64,000 bases of DNA from Buxus sempervirens (Eukaryota; Streptophyta; Magnoliopsida; Buxales; Buxaceae). The position numbers and the translations under genes are program-made. Location of the stretch: NCBI GenBank assembly GCA_947561395.2, contig OX387187.1:23789829-23853828 (forward strand), written 5' to 3'. Positions 11,673 through 22,179 of this stretch are shown here, one piece after another (the stretch's first letter is position 1; the number at the start of each line of letters is the position of its first letter). The notes under the pieces are model-generated. The model was given only the letters and a program-made list of their open reading frames with translations, had not been told where the DNA came from and did not search any database.

Positions 11673-12717
11673 TGTAAGTGTGAAAACTCACACTCCTGTT
11701 ATGGCAAATGATTGACAAATTATGTTTCTAATGAAGCTTCAAGATGTGCAGATTAAACAATGAAAATTCAGTAAATTTAGTAAAGAAGAAGAAGTTGATG
11801 CCACCACACTGCTACCACGCCGCTGCCACCCCCGCTGGCAGCGCATAAGGGAATTCGTGTGTCGAAAGAAAGGTTCGTGCACCTGCCGCGTACTCTCCCG
11901 CTAGCAGTTCGCTAGCAGCGCGCTTTTAACTGATTCAACTTACTCTGAGCGGGACTTGAGTTCGCTACCAGCCGTCTACATCGATCGCTTCACGACGCTA
12001 CCAGCGCTCGACGCGATCTGAGTTTTATTCTTTAAATAGACGAGTTGTAATTTTCAATTGTGACTTTTTTCTTTGGATCATTTGTTTTTCGAATCTTGAG
12101 GTGTTTGAGATTCGATCAAATCTTCTTTAGAGAGTCGGCGATCGAGTGAGGGGGAGATCTGAGATAGATCGCCTGGAATTGAAGACAGTGGATTCTTCTT
12201 CAATTCGGTACTTCATCTGATCGTGTGATCGCCTGGACTAGTGATCGGCCTTGATTGATGCGTAGGTGGATTCCTACTGCATTGGATCGTCTCAGTGGAT
12301 TCTGAGAGGATTGCTGCGATCTGGATTGATCGTGTCCTGCAGCTTGTGGATTCAAGCTGTGTTGCAGTTCGTGGATTCGAACTGTGGATCACTGGTAAGT
12401 GATTGTTTGCGATCTGGACTGATCGTGTTCTGCAGCTTGTGGATTCAAGCTGTGTAGCAGTTCGTGGATTCGAACTGTGGATTGCTGTTGACTGAGTCAA
12501 ATTGTAAAGGTTAAGTATGTACTCCTTTGTAATTGTCTTTTCATTCAATAGTGGATTTTGAAGGGTTAGTCGCCTCATATAGACTCGAGGTTTTTCCTGG
12601 ATCTGGATCCAGGTTTCCTCGTATAATTCTTTGTGTACTGTTTCCGCATTGTTCAATTCTAAATTGTTATAGATCGTGGACCTTAAGAGTAGTCCTCTAC
12701 TCTTTCAGTTACCCTGT
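11673..12717. mobile_element. Solo LTR, 1045 bp, target duplication GTTAC
   Basis: The element starts TGTAAGTGTGAAAAC and ends CTACTCTTTCA. GTTAC lies on both sides (11668-11672 and 12718-12722), so the ends are exact. A second copy of the same family begins at 63771 and runs off the window. It holds a GC-rich patch (11810-12000) and a hairpin array (12263-12490). It inserted into the viral copy, so it is younger than that. Family beyond LTR retroelement is not known to me. Confidence 0.92.
12263..12490. repeat. Hairpin array with constant TGGATT loop
   Basis: At least six inverted repeats share the loop TGGATT while the arms differ: GTAGG/CCTAC (about 12264), TCTCAG/CTGAGA (about 12290), and a duplicated block with CAGCTTG/CAAGCTG and CAGTTCG/CGAACTG (about 12340-12382 and 12433-12481). 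The last two pairs recur because a segment of roughly 100 bp is tandemly repeated. Confidence 0.85.
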
Positions 12718-13226
12718 CATCTCCCTGTATGACAGAGAAAGTATTCTGGATCTAGACGGTACATTGATATTTTAGAGTATCAATTGATCAGATCTATTGA
12801 TCTGTTTAATCAATCAATTTTCAATTTGTTACTTATTTCCGCTGTTTTCTGATCCAATTAGTTATTTTCCTCAATTTGTTACTTATATATATATATATTC
12901 AAATACAAAATGTTTGGAACCATTCGATGCTCTATGTGTCTACATCTGAATGAAGCAGTATTGAAAGTTGTAGTTAACATTCACAGACGATTTCAAAGGG
13001 GTGGAATCCTTTGCCACAGGGCCAGTACCAAAAACCCTGTAGTAGCCTGCATGAGAGGCTGCCACGCGCGGCATCTCATGACCTTCACATTTTTCACATT
13101 TAAAAATTAGAGGTTGTGAGAGGTTGCACATGATAGTATGTCATGCAAGTTACAGGATTTGCAACAAACGATTTTACTTTGATTTCAATGGAGGAAAAAG
13201 GGATAAAATCTTTTGCTTCAATTGGT
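12718..13226. other. Viral tail, then unassigned sequence
   Basis: The first part continues the viral fossil. It is AT-rich and ends in a short TATATATATATA tract near 12886-12898. From about 12900 to 13226 I find no gene and no match to other parts of the window. Confidence 0.4.
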
Positions 13227-16200
13227 TGTGAGATATTGTTATGTGGAGCATCTATGGAACCATGGAAATCACCTAAGGACTTTTTAAATACCACATGGAG
13301 TTCAACAAAACAAGGAGTCGCCACCATCTAAAAATTTAGTGTGGATGGGCATCAAAGTTTGCATAAAATAAACAAGATAGAGCCAAAGTAGTTTTAATTC
13401 ATGGTTTATAGCAGAGATAGGGTAAAAGGGTTAGGTTATGAGTAGGAGGAAGGTGTTAGGCATCCCTATTCATCCATACAAGATGGTTGTCATATGCTTA
13501 TTCACACCACATACTTGTTTGCATACAAAAATCACTTAAAAATAAGTAAAAGTAAGAAAATATATGTGTGATTCTCCACATGAGTTGTCCAATTGATTCT
13601 AGACTCTCTCTGTGGATTCATCACTCTCAGGATTTCATGTTCAAAGCAAAAATCAAGACAAAAATTAAAGAAAAAAGAACCAAATTTTATCTGGAAAAAT
13701 TGGTGCAATATGAGCTATTTAAGCTGTGTACACTCGATCAACCATAACTCATTCATTTCAAATTCAAATTGAATGAAAATTAAAGTCATTTGAAAGATTA
13801 TAAGATGTAGAAGACTCAATAAAAATTTCATTCCTATGCGATTAAAAACAAAAGAGATATGCTTGTTCAAAGTTACTGGTCTGTCACAGTAACAGTGTGA
13901 CCAGGTCTACTTTCCAAGCCTATTCGTAGAGTTTGGCTCTATATAAATTCCTAAAAATTGGTATGTATGAACTATGAAATACCATCTTTCGAATGGCATA
14001 GGCCTCAGCCTTTCTTTCATTCATATGAAGCCTATGTGTGCTTGCAAACATGCCAACTTAGTCACAGATTGACCTTGTTAATTGCTACTGAGCAGTACAA
14101 GGTCAATCATGTACAGAGACCTTAATTCTCATTTAAAAATCATGAAACCACTTGGATTTGAAAGTAAACTCATGACGGAAGACTCATAAATTAAAATGAT
14201 TAAAATTGGAGTTGATATGAGCCTTTGGTGTTTAATCAAAGTGACAAGTATAGCAAACAGTGTAAATCTGACTTATCAAATTCAATCAAATAGTGTGAGC
14301 AATCGGCTGGGAGAAAACTTATGAAATTTCATAGGATTAAAATAGACTTCCTCAACTTTCAAACACAACTGGTTTCATTTAAAAAATCCTCTGGAGAACC
14401 AAGAAATGAATAAAACAAATAAGTGTTTAGGTTTTGTCTAGATTTGGAAAATTAGAGTGAAATCAAGTCAAAATCATGAGTGTGTGCACATAACTCTATA
14501 GATTTGATTTGAAAAAAATTAAAATATCATTAAAATGATCCAAAAATATTTAGGGCATGGATTTGGCTCAAATATCTCATTATGTGGAGAGTGAGAGCCA
14601 AATCAACTCACATTTGCAGGATATTAACTCAATTTGAGAGAAATTAGACCATGAGGTCTTCTATAAAAAAAATTAAAACCATTAAAATCAAGATCAAAAA
14701 GTCCTGAGATATTTCTTTAAGGCTCTAATGTCAGATATATTAGATCGAGCATGGTAGATTTAAAATCCATGCCTAGAAAGAAGAAAACTAGTGATTGTGT
14801 GCACAAAAGTGTGTAGAAAATCAAACATATGGAGAGAATTGAGATCAAATGCCATGGAATAGCATAGATCTATGGAATTACTTTCATTTTGAAGCATAAA
14901 CACACACAAGCATTAATCAAATACAAAAATAAGCAAATCATGCATATAGTATATCAAAAGGAGCCCTAAACATAAGGATCCACTCATAGCTTGTTTTCCC
15001 TTGCTCTCTTTTTACGTTTTACGGCTAGAAAGGTGGCTTAAGGTACTTTAAATCATGATTTAGGGTTTCATACACATTCAAGCCTTACACTACAGAAAGG
15101 TAGAAGATGAGAGAGCTTGAATTGAAAAGGAAATGGTTAGAATTATACCTTGGGAGTCTTGGAGAGGCTTGGACACTTAACTTTTCACTTGGACAGAGCT
15201 TCCCTTCTTCTAGCAAAGCTCTTGATCTTCAAAATTCCAGTCCTTTGCTTGAGGAGATGTGAGACATGGAAAAATCACCGAGATTATTCCCTCCATCATC
15301 ACACGGGTTCAACGAAAATGGAAGAGTCGCCACCATTCAATTTTGGGTGTGAATGGACACCAAAAGATTCAAAATAAGCAAAAAGAGCTAAAAGGCAAAT
15401 ACTAGAGTAAAAATAACTCTACTTGAAAATCAAATCCAGAGATGGGTAAGGGGATTAGATTATGAACGGGGGAAGGTGTTAGGTACCCCCATTCACCCAC
15501 ACAAGGTGGTTGCCAAGTGTTGTTCATGCTAAAAAGAATGAGAAAGTTTGCTAAAATAATCAAAAACCTTGAAAAAGGATTAAACAAATGTGTGATATCT
15601 TCACATGAAAAATCCAAATGAATTTCAGATCCTCTTTTATGTCAATATCGCTTCTGGAATATCACTAATAGATGGAAATCAAAGCAAAAATCGTATAAAA
15701 CCAAGTTGAGTCAAATCCAGAAAATTCGGTAAAAGATAGTGCCATTTGTCTTAAAATCATTCAAATCTAATTTAAATTGAATCAAACCAAATCCATTTGA
15801 AAGATTATGATAGATAGAAGACTCATGCAAATTTCCAATCAATTCTGGTTAAAATCCTAGGAGTTATTCTCCTTTGAAATCTGCTGCTGGAGATAATTAA
15901 AAGTGACAAGTGGGCAAGTTTGGAAAATCATTTAGAAAAATCAGCTCCATATAAATCCATGAAATTTGGTGTGAATGAAGTATGTATGATCATCTTTCAA
16001 ATGAAACTAGCCTCATACAAAAATTCATTCGGATGTGCCTTGGGTGACCTCCCGAACAGGCCCCGAAGATCACAGATTTACCCAGAAAAGTGCTGTTGAG
16101 CAGTTTTGAGTGAATCGGTCACCCATGACACAAATGGAGTCAAAAAATTATGAAACCAACTGGGTTTGAAATTAGACTTCCAAAGGAAAACTCAGAAACA

Positions 16201-17870
16201 AGAATCACTCGAATCGAACTTAAAACGAATACATGGCGCTCAGTAGAACTGATAGGTTCCGCAATCTGGCCTGAATAGACCTATCAACTTCGACTGAGAG
16301 GTGTCAAAAATCCAATTGATAAAAATTGATGAAATTTTGTAGGCATAAACTAGATAGCCTAACCTTTCCCATGGCTCTGGAATCACTCCAAAATTCATCC
16401 GGACGATGAAGTTACAAGTGTTTGAAGTTGGGGTACAGCCACTGTCAAGTTAAGCCCTTTTAAAGAAAATCAACTCAAAACAGTGACAAGGTGTGTGGAA
16501 TCCGTGCAAGATAAATCAAAATCATTTTAAAAAGATATTGAAGAGCCTCTAGGAAGAAATGGGGCACAAGTTTGGCTCACCATTCTCTCCGATTGAAAAG
16601 AATATGCCAAAAAACCCCAAAATTGAGCAAAAGTGCCCAAAACCAAGAGGTTAGACCTAGAGGTCTTCAATATTTGAAATAAACTTGATTGAAATCGATA
16701 ACGAACATCCCAGAATTGCTTGGGGCTATTTATTCCAGATCTATCACAATGAATGCAATAAATCCGAAATATAAGCCGAATCCGACAAAACAAGTGCTAT
16801 GTGTGTGTGTCTAAAATCCATTCTTCAATAATATAACAACATATAGCATGCATTCATATCAATCAAATGGGGTTCAAGAACAACCTAGGGTTCCGTTCCA
16901 TTATCGTTTCCCTTAGTTCTCTCTCCCCGTTTAATGGTTCTTCGAGATAATCTTGGGGTACTTCGAATATGAAACGGTTTTCATAGAATCAAAAGGCTTA
17001 TTCCAACAAGGTTCTAACACTAGGATCAATCCTCAGTCTCGTCTCCCCTAGATCCCGCCTTCACGTTTTACGGCTAGGGGGAGTCTCGAGGTACTTTGAG
17101 TAGAGGAAGAGTTTTCACATACATAGAATAGGCCTTATTCTACAGAAAAGTAGAAGAAGAGAACTAGACCTAGAATGTAAGAACAGAAAAATAAAGAGAG
17201 GTTTGAGGCTTACCTGGGCTTTTGGAAGCAATACGGGAGCGGTTCCCTTCTTCACTCGGAGCTCTTCGATCTTCAACTTCTTAGCAAAAGTTTTTTGCAA
17301 AAGTTCTTGGCCATTTGCTTGAGGAGGAGCCTCCTATTTATAGGCAAATTTTAGGGTTAGGGTTTGCATGATGGTAGACACAAAATGATGTCTAGAGCCC
17401 ACCAACCTTAACCCTAAGGCCATTTCCGAGATTTCCACTCCTTTAATGAAGGATATGATGGTAAAAAGTGAAAACTCTCGGAAAACCCTAATTTTGAGCA
17501 AAAATCATGTATCCGACATATCAGGTCGGATACACAATAAAAATGATGAATAATTGACAAAAATCATTATCTCCTTTGAAACCAGCACAAAATTTGAGTC
17601 CTAAGGGTAGACACCAAAATGTGTCTAGAACTTTCCAATTCAAGCTTAAAGCATGAATTGTGGGGAATTTGACCAATTTGGGAGGTCAATTTGGAAAATT
17701 CAGGCTTCTCAAAGAGAGGTTTGGAGGTAAATAAGAGAAAACTCGTGAGAACTTTCAAATTGAATTATTTTGTTCATGACGGAAAACTCTGGTCGGTTAC
17801 ACAGAAAACTTCTTATGACCGAAATTATATTTCGGTTATAAGCAAATATATACACAATGGCAAGCATTAT
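13227..17870 (-). mobile_element. Old Ogre/Tat-like LTR, probably split by a younger LTR
   Basis: 13227-15257 carries the family's landmarks in reverse: the LTR end at 13227, the conserved GTGTTAGGCA block near 13450, the TTTTACGGCTAG motif near 15016 and a donor-like site near 15147. Its other part resumes near 17600 and resembles the reverse complement of 50694-51223, including GACCGAAA/TTTCGGTT hairpins near 17817-17838. The left half is strongly diverged from other copies, so it is old. The right end (about 17870) is uncertain. Confidence 0.65.
15258..17600 (-). mobile_element. Ogre/Tat-like LTR (minus strand), nested
   Basis: Beginning with TGTGAGACATGG at 15258 (the LTR end in reverse), it follows the reverse complement of 26600-28908 closely. 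TATA box in reverse at 17342-17335, donor-like CCAGGTAAGC near 17213, GCCGTAAAACGTGAAG motif at 17074-17059, and a TATCCGAC-type hairpin near 17510-17535. No PBS or internal region follows, so it behaves like a solo or truncated LTR. I could not fix its right end or find a target duplication. Confidence 0.75.
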
Positions 17871-18018
17871 TATTAGAGAAGAAGGCATGGCGCAAGTGTT
17901 GGGAAGTTAGTTGCCCAATCAAAATCAAATTGTTTACCTATAAATGCTTCTACTTTGGTCTTTCAACACAGGTATCCATTAGTTGTGCCATTTATGGAAT
18001 AATGAATTTTATGCATAC

Positions 18019-18049
<31 letters not shown>

Positions 18050-18850
18050 ATTACTATTATTATAGTCTTTTTAAAGCAGTTTGGGGTGTAGAACTTGAAG
18101 GAAACTTTGAAAGGGATGAGCTAATTGAAAGTTTTTTCAAAACTGGATAAGGGGCAGGTTCGGGTTTAGCCTAGCCCACCTCGACCCTACCCAAAATCCG
18201 ACCTTAATCTATTTAAATATTGATTTTTATATGTTCAAAATATTATATTAATATATATCATATATAAAAACACATATTTAATGAATAAATATGTTATTAA
18301 TTGATATCTTCTATGTAAAAACACTTTTTTTTTTAATACAACTGGGTCTTCTATGTAAAAAAACTTTTTTTAATACAACCGGGTCAAACCGTCCTGCTTT
18401 CATGGGACATAATTTACATTAATTTAATTCTAAGCATCTATGTTATTAGTAAAAAGAAGAGGGGAAATATTTTCTGTAGATTCTGGTCTCTTTTTTCTCT
18501 TCAAATATTGCCCTTCCCAAACAAAACAATCCTCTCAATACTGCTACTACTTTTTCCATGTTTAAATTTAAATATGCCGTAACTACCCATTTAGAATTTG
18601 CAACGCACGCATTCCTTTAGTTTGAACTTAAAGAAAGTAGTACGTCTGAACTTTTTAACTCCACCGTTGCCATCCCTGGCTTATCTGCACCAAAGAGGCA
18701 CGCATATAATAATACATAAAAAGGAAAGTATACTTGAATGGAACCCATCAACTAAGATAATGATACGCCATAGCACTTTATTGGGATACATGATCTATAG
18801 GAAGAAACGTGGCAATATCCAAATTGTCATGGCATGCCAATAAAACGTCA
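17871..18850. other. Non-coding stretch with AAT microsatellite
   Basis: Contains an (AAT)n run near 18017-18049 and, at about 18150-18390, a diverged fragment with pieces resembling the 24285-24633 MITE (GGGTTTAGCCTAGCCC, GACCTTAAT). The rest is AT-rich. I see no supportable gene. Confidence 0.45.
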
Positions 18851-18851
18851 A

Positions 18852-18987
18852 CTGTGGATCCTTTATATAGAATCCTTATGTGGATCCTCCACAAGATTGT
18901 GCCATGTGGCCCCTGAAGTGGCTTCAAGGGGCACATGGCACAATCTTGTGAAGGATCCATATAAGGAGTCTAGATAAAGGTCCACAG
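18852..18987. mobile_element. Foldback (inverted-repeat) element, about 136 bp
   Basis: The two halves are inverted copies. The inner arms CACAAGATTGTGCCATGTGG and CACATGGCACAATCTTGTG pair almost perfectly around a short centre (about 18917-18922), and the outer ends are CTGTGGA and TCCACAG. This suits a small foldback MITE. No clear target duplication was found, so superfamily is open. Confidence 0.7.
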
Positions 18988-19340
18988 GATTTCAATTGCC
19001 AAATAAATGAGTATAAAAAAGAGAAAAAGATTTTTTTTTTTTGGGGATATATAGGAGTAACTCTAATCATATCAGATCAAAATATCAGCTTTTCACGCTG
19101 CAGCACCCAAATTCTAGAAGTACCCAAAGATGCTCCGGCTGAAGGGATTTACAAATCTCCGATTGTGCAGCTGAGCTCATTGGAAAATCGTTTCATTGGA
19201 AAATAGCAGTTAAACATTGTTCTTCTTTAGTTCTTTCGGGATTATGTAAAGGAAAAGGGGTTGTTAATTAGTGGCTGTTTAAATTTATCTCTTTCGAATT
19301 TCAGATGTGATGGTGGAGGTGTGTGCAGAAATTAACCTCC
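18988..19340. other. Unassigned sequence
   Basis: AT-rich with a T-run near 19030. Nothing supportable as a gene. The unique sequence at 19300-19348 and 19704-19760 was continuous before the MITE at 19349 inserted. Confidence 0.4.
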
Positions 19341-19348
19341 CAGCTTGG

Positions 19349-19703
19349 CAGTGGCGGAACCAGGACTCTAAATCTGGGGGGGCAAAAAAAATTTTCAATT
19401 AACACTTCTCATAAAATATAGAAATTTTAATGAGTTGGGGGTGGGCAAACCAGAAATTTTAGAGGGTATTCTCATAAAATATAAAAATTTTCAATGGATT
19501 GGGGGGGCAAACCAGAAATTTTAGAAATGATTCTCATGAAATAGAAAAATTTTCAATAGGTTAGGGGGGCAAACCAGAAATTTGAGGGGGGGCAAAACAT
19601 ATATTTTAATTAAAATATATATAAAATATATACCTTTTTAATAAAAAAATAAAAGTTAGGGGGGGCAATTGCCCCCCCTAGCCAATACCTGGTTCCGCCA
19701 CTG
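19349..19703. mobile_element. hAT-type MITE, 355 bp, target duplication CAGCTTGG
   Basis: Terminal inverted repeats CAGTGGCGGAACCAGG and CCTGGTTCCGCCACTG are perfect over 16 bases. The 8-bp duplication CAGCTTGG lies at 19341-19348 and 19704-19711, as expected for hAT elements. The interior contains repeats of a GGGGGGCAAACCAGAAATTT word and no coding sequence. Confidence 0.93.
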
Positions 19704-19711
19704 CAGCTTGG

Positions 19712-20012
19712 CCGGGTCGACACCTACTTGAGGGTGGGGAGCAGCGGCGTTACTTCGGTCTGAAGATGGTGATGCGTGGGGTGATAGAGTTTGAGTGCAG
19801 GAACCACAGAGAAAACCATGTCTGAATGATCTGATTGAACATATAATAATACCATTATGGAAAAAAACGTACCCATAAAACCCCAGACGATCAACTTAAT
19901 TAAGCCGTCAATTATTTATGTACAAAACTTTATGCACACTTAGACATCTATAGTCAAATTTGTGAATGATATAATTTACCCATAACTGCCCTATAACATA
20001 TTTTTTCTATTC
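19712..20012. other. 3' flank of the pectinesterase pseudogene
   Basis: Unique-looking, AT-rich toward its right side. No gene or repeat recognised. Confidence 0.4.
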
Positions 20013-21126
20013 TTAAAATATAATATCTACGTGTATGCGTGTGCGTAAGAGTGCATGAATATGTGTATTCACAGAAGGTAAGGGGTAAAGGGTAAAGGGA
20101 ACTCCAGTTGTTGGGAGCCAATCGTTGCCATCAAGAAACTGAGCAACTGTGAATTTCATGGCTTCACTAGAATTGGTAATGATTTTGTATCTTGGCCATT
20201 TGATCCTATTTGTGGTATTTGAACCCGGTCCTTGGTTGTCATACTCGTCATAAAATAATTTATCTAACGCAAAATTGTCCTCAAACTGAAGCCACCCTGC
20301 AGGATTCATTAGATCACCCATCAAGGATTGCATTACGATAGTAGTTGAGTATTACTTCCGAGGACGACCTAGGTATGATTCTACTGTGAAGTTCACCATT
20401 TTAAACTCTGCTGCGCCTCCAATAGTGCAGTTATGAAGAACAGTTCCGGTTGGCTTCTTGGGATCTACTCTACCTTGAGCTATGATTGTGATCGATTGCC
20501 CTTGTAAAGGGTTTCTTGCATAGAGGTTGCAATTTTGGAATACTACTGTGGCATCATCAAAAATGAAATCGATTGTTCCATAGATATCGCAGTCACGATA
20601 GAATTGTCGTCCTTGTCTCGCATAGAGGGTATCTTGGTATCCTTCAAAGCTACATCTAAGGAACAAAGCCACAGCTTGAGCACCATGTGGTCTGGCTGTG
20701 TTTGTAAAATTCATATCCTGGGGCTTCCCATCAACCACTCTGAATACCAAAGCAAGTTTACAAAATATCAACCATAGTCCATTAATCATAAACGTAAAAT
20801 CTTATTATAATATATATGCATGAGAACTAAAAATTATCTCACCAAACAGTTTCCGTGTCAATTGTTTTGTATCCGGATGCATTGCTACGATCAGACATAA
20901 TGATGGTTTTATTGATTCCATCTCCCATGAAAACTATATTCGTCTTGTTCAGATCCACCACCATGTTTTCGCGATACACTCCACGTTTTATATATATGAG
21001 ATACCTGTTCACACTGTTGTTAGGAGCAGCTGCTATAGCCTCAGAGACACTATGGTGGTCTCCGCTCTCATCTGTTACAACTACAACATCTGGCTTCTGA
21101 CAAGTTAAGGATAAGGATACCCACAC
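20013..21126 (-). pseudogene. Pectinesterase (pectin methylesterase) pseudogene
   Basis: Two exon-like blocks match the catalytic domain of plant pectinesterases, cell-wall enzymes that remove methyl esters from homogalacturonan. Block 1 (about 21100-20843) begins PDVVVVTDESGDHHSVSEAI. A 103-bp intron (20842-20740, GT...AG) follows at the usual position. Block 2 (20739-20013) holds QAVAL, EGYQDTLYARQGRQFYRDC, DIYGTIDFIF, LGRPR and GNDWLPTTGVPFT. The catalytic Gln and Asp residues and the Arg of LGRPW are present, but the Trp after that Pro is Arg. Defects: the codon split by the intron reads TGA, a TAA follows LGRPRK near 20347, and several residues are missing between QAVAL and RCSF. There is no signal peptide or inhibitor (PMEI) domain upstream. 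It is a decayed, 5'-truncated type-I-like copy. Confidence 0.9.
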
Positions 21127-21596
21127 ATTGAGGGATTCTCCTACAGGGTCTAGAGATGTGATACTCTGTTAGTTTGTTTTGACTCATTCCACTGTATATT
21201 CTTAAAAACTGTATTCTGTTACAAACTCTTTACAAATACAAACATCCACCATAGAATCAAAAATGGTGGTTTTACAAATTCTGTAAACATTATTAAGTTA
21301 CATTAGAGAAAAAGGCACACAAACTTAACATGATTAAGCCTAGACAATTGCTAGAATAGTTAGCCATGTGATTATAGGAAGAACATGCATACACATGGAA
21401 GAAGAGGTAAAGGCCATTTTATACTATAAGATTTTGTTAAGAATTAGAAAGTGACTTTTTATTTTTATCTAATATGGATAAATGCTTGTAAAAGTTTAAA
21501 AGTTAAATGATATAGGTTCCTATTTAGAAGTTAAATATTGCCATTTACCGTATAGCTTTGATCGTTGTATCCCTTTCGCAAGTGTGTCCATTGACC
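21127..21596. other. Flank with a duplicated segment
   Basis: No inhibitor-domain coding sequence is visible upstream of the pectinesterase remains. The part 21470-21596 recurs, diverged, at 22050-22178, and a third partial copy lies at 23965-24075 (shared word ATCGTTGTAT and CCCTTTCGCAAGTGTGTC). Confidence 0.5.
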
Positions 21597-22024
21597 TAGA
21601 GACGGCAAAAATCGACCCGACGGGTCAACTCGACTAACCCGATTATAAACGGGTTGGGTTGACCCGTTTATTAATTGGGTCGAGTGCGGGTTGGGGTTTT
21701 CCCAACCCGCCTGAAATCGGGTCAAACCCGATTATGACCCGCCAACCCGATTATGACCCGATTAAAAAAGTGTAAAAAATTACATGCATCAACCCAATTA
21801 TGACCCGCCAACCCGATAATGACCTGAACCCAACCCGATTATGACCCGATTGCCCCATAATCCAATTTTCATAATATTTTTGAAAAAATAAAAAAATATA
21901 ATCGGGTTGGCTGGTTGAACCCGTTTAATGGCGGGTTGGGTTCGGTTTGGGGTTTCCCTAACCCGCCAGTAATCGGGCCAACCCGATTACGACCCGACCC
22001 GAACCCGACCCGTTTCCAGCTCTA
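21597..22024. mobile_element. hAT-type MITE, 428 bp, target duplication CATTGACC
   Basis: Ends are TAGAGACGGCAAAAATCG and, inverted, TAGAGCTGGAAACGGG. The 8-bp duplication CATTGACC lies at 21589-21596 and 22025-22032. The interior is built of ACCCGATTATGACCCG-like words in both orientations and is non-coding. Confidence 0.9.
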
Positions 22025-22179
22025 CATTGACCTAGTAAACTTTAGGATTATAATATGGATAAGTGCTTGTAAAAATTTAGAAGTTAAGTGATATGGTTTC
22101 CTTCACGTGCGTATTTAGAAGTTAAGGATATTTTTTTATTGCCATTTCGGTGTAGCTTTAATCGTTGTATTCCTTTAAA

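Larger units (their letters stand above)
5221..12900 (+). mobile_element. Endogenous pararetrovirus (Caulimoviridae), broken
   Basis: A viral copy of roughly 6.6 kb once the inserted solo LTR (11673-12717) is discounted. Order of parts: coat-like region, CCHC zinc knuckle, aspartic protease, reverse transcriptase, RNase H, a downstream ORF region, then a TATA promoter and leader. There is no integrase, which fits Caulimoviridae rather than a Ty3 element. By eye the RT and RNase H resemble petuvirus/florendovirus-type sequences, but genus is not secure. A movement-protein region is not seen; it may lie beyond the LTR that abuts the left side. The copy is broken in at least a few places. It predates the solo LTR it carries. 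The right boundary is approximate. Confidence 0.93.

Noticed and set aside
12213-12656. 147-codon open frame on the minus strand
   Set aside because: It covers the TGGATT hairpin array in a solo LTR and has no domain.
16527-16793. Repeated open frame beginning MFCRIRLIFRIYCIH (also at 27372 and 42125)
   Set aside because: It is the same LTR stretch in three LTR copies; there is no start context or domain, and it tracks LTR homology.
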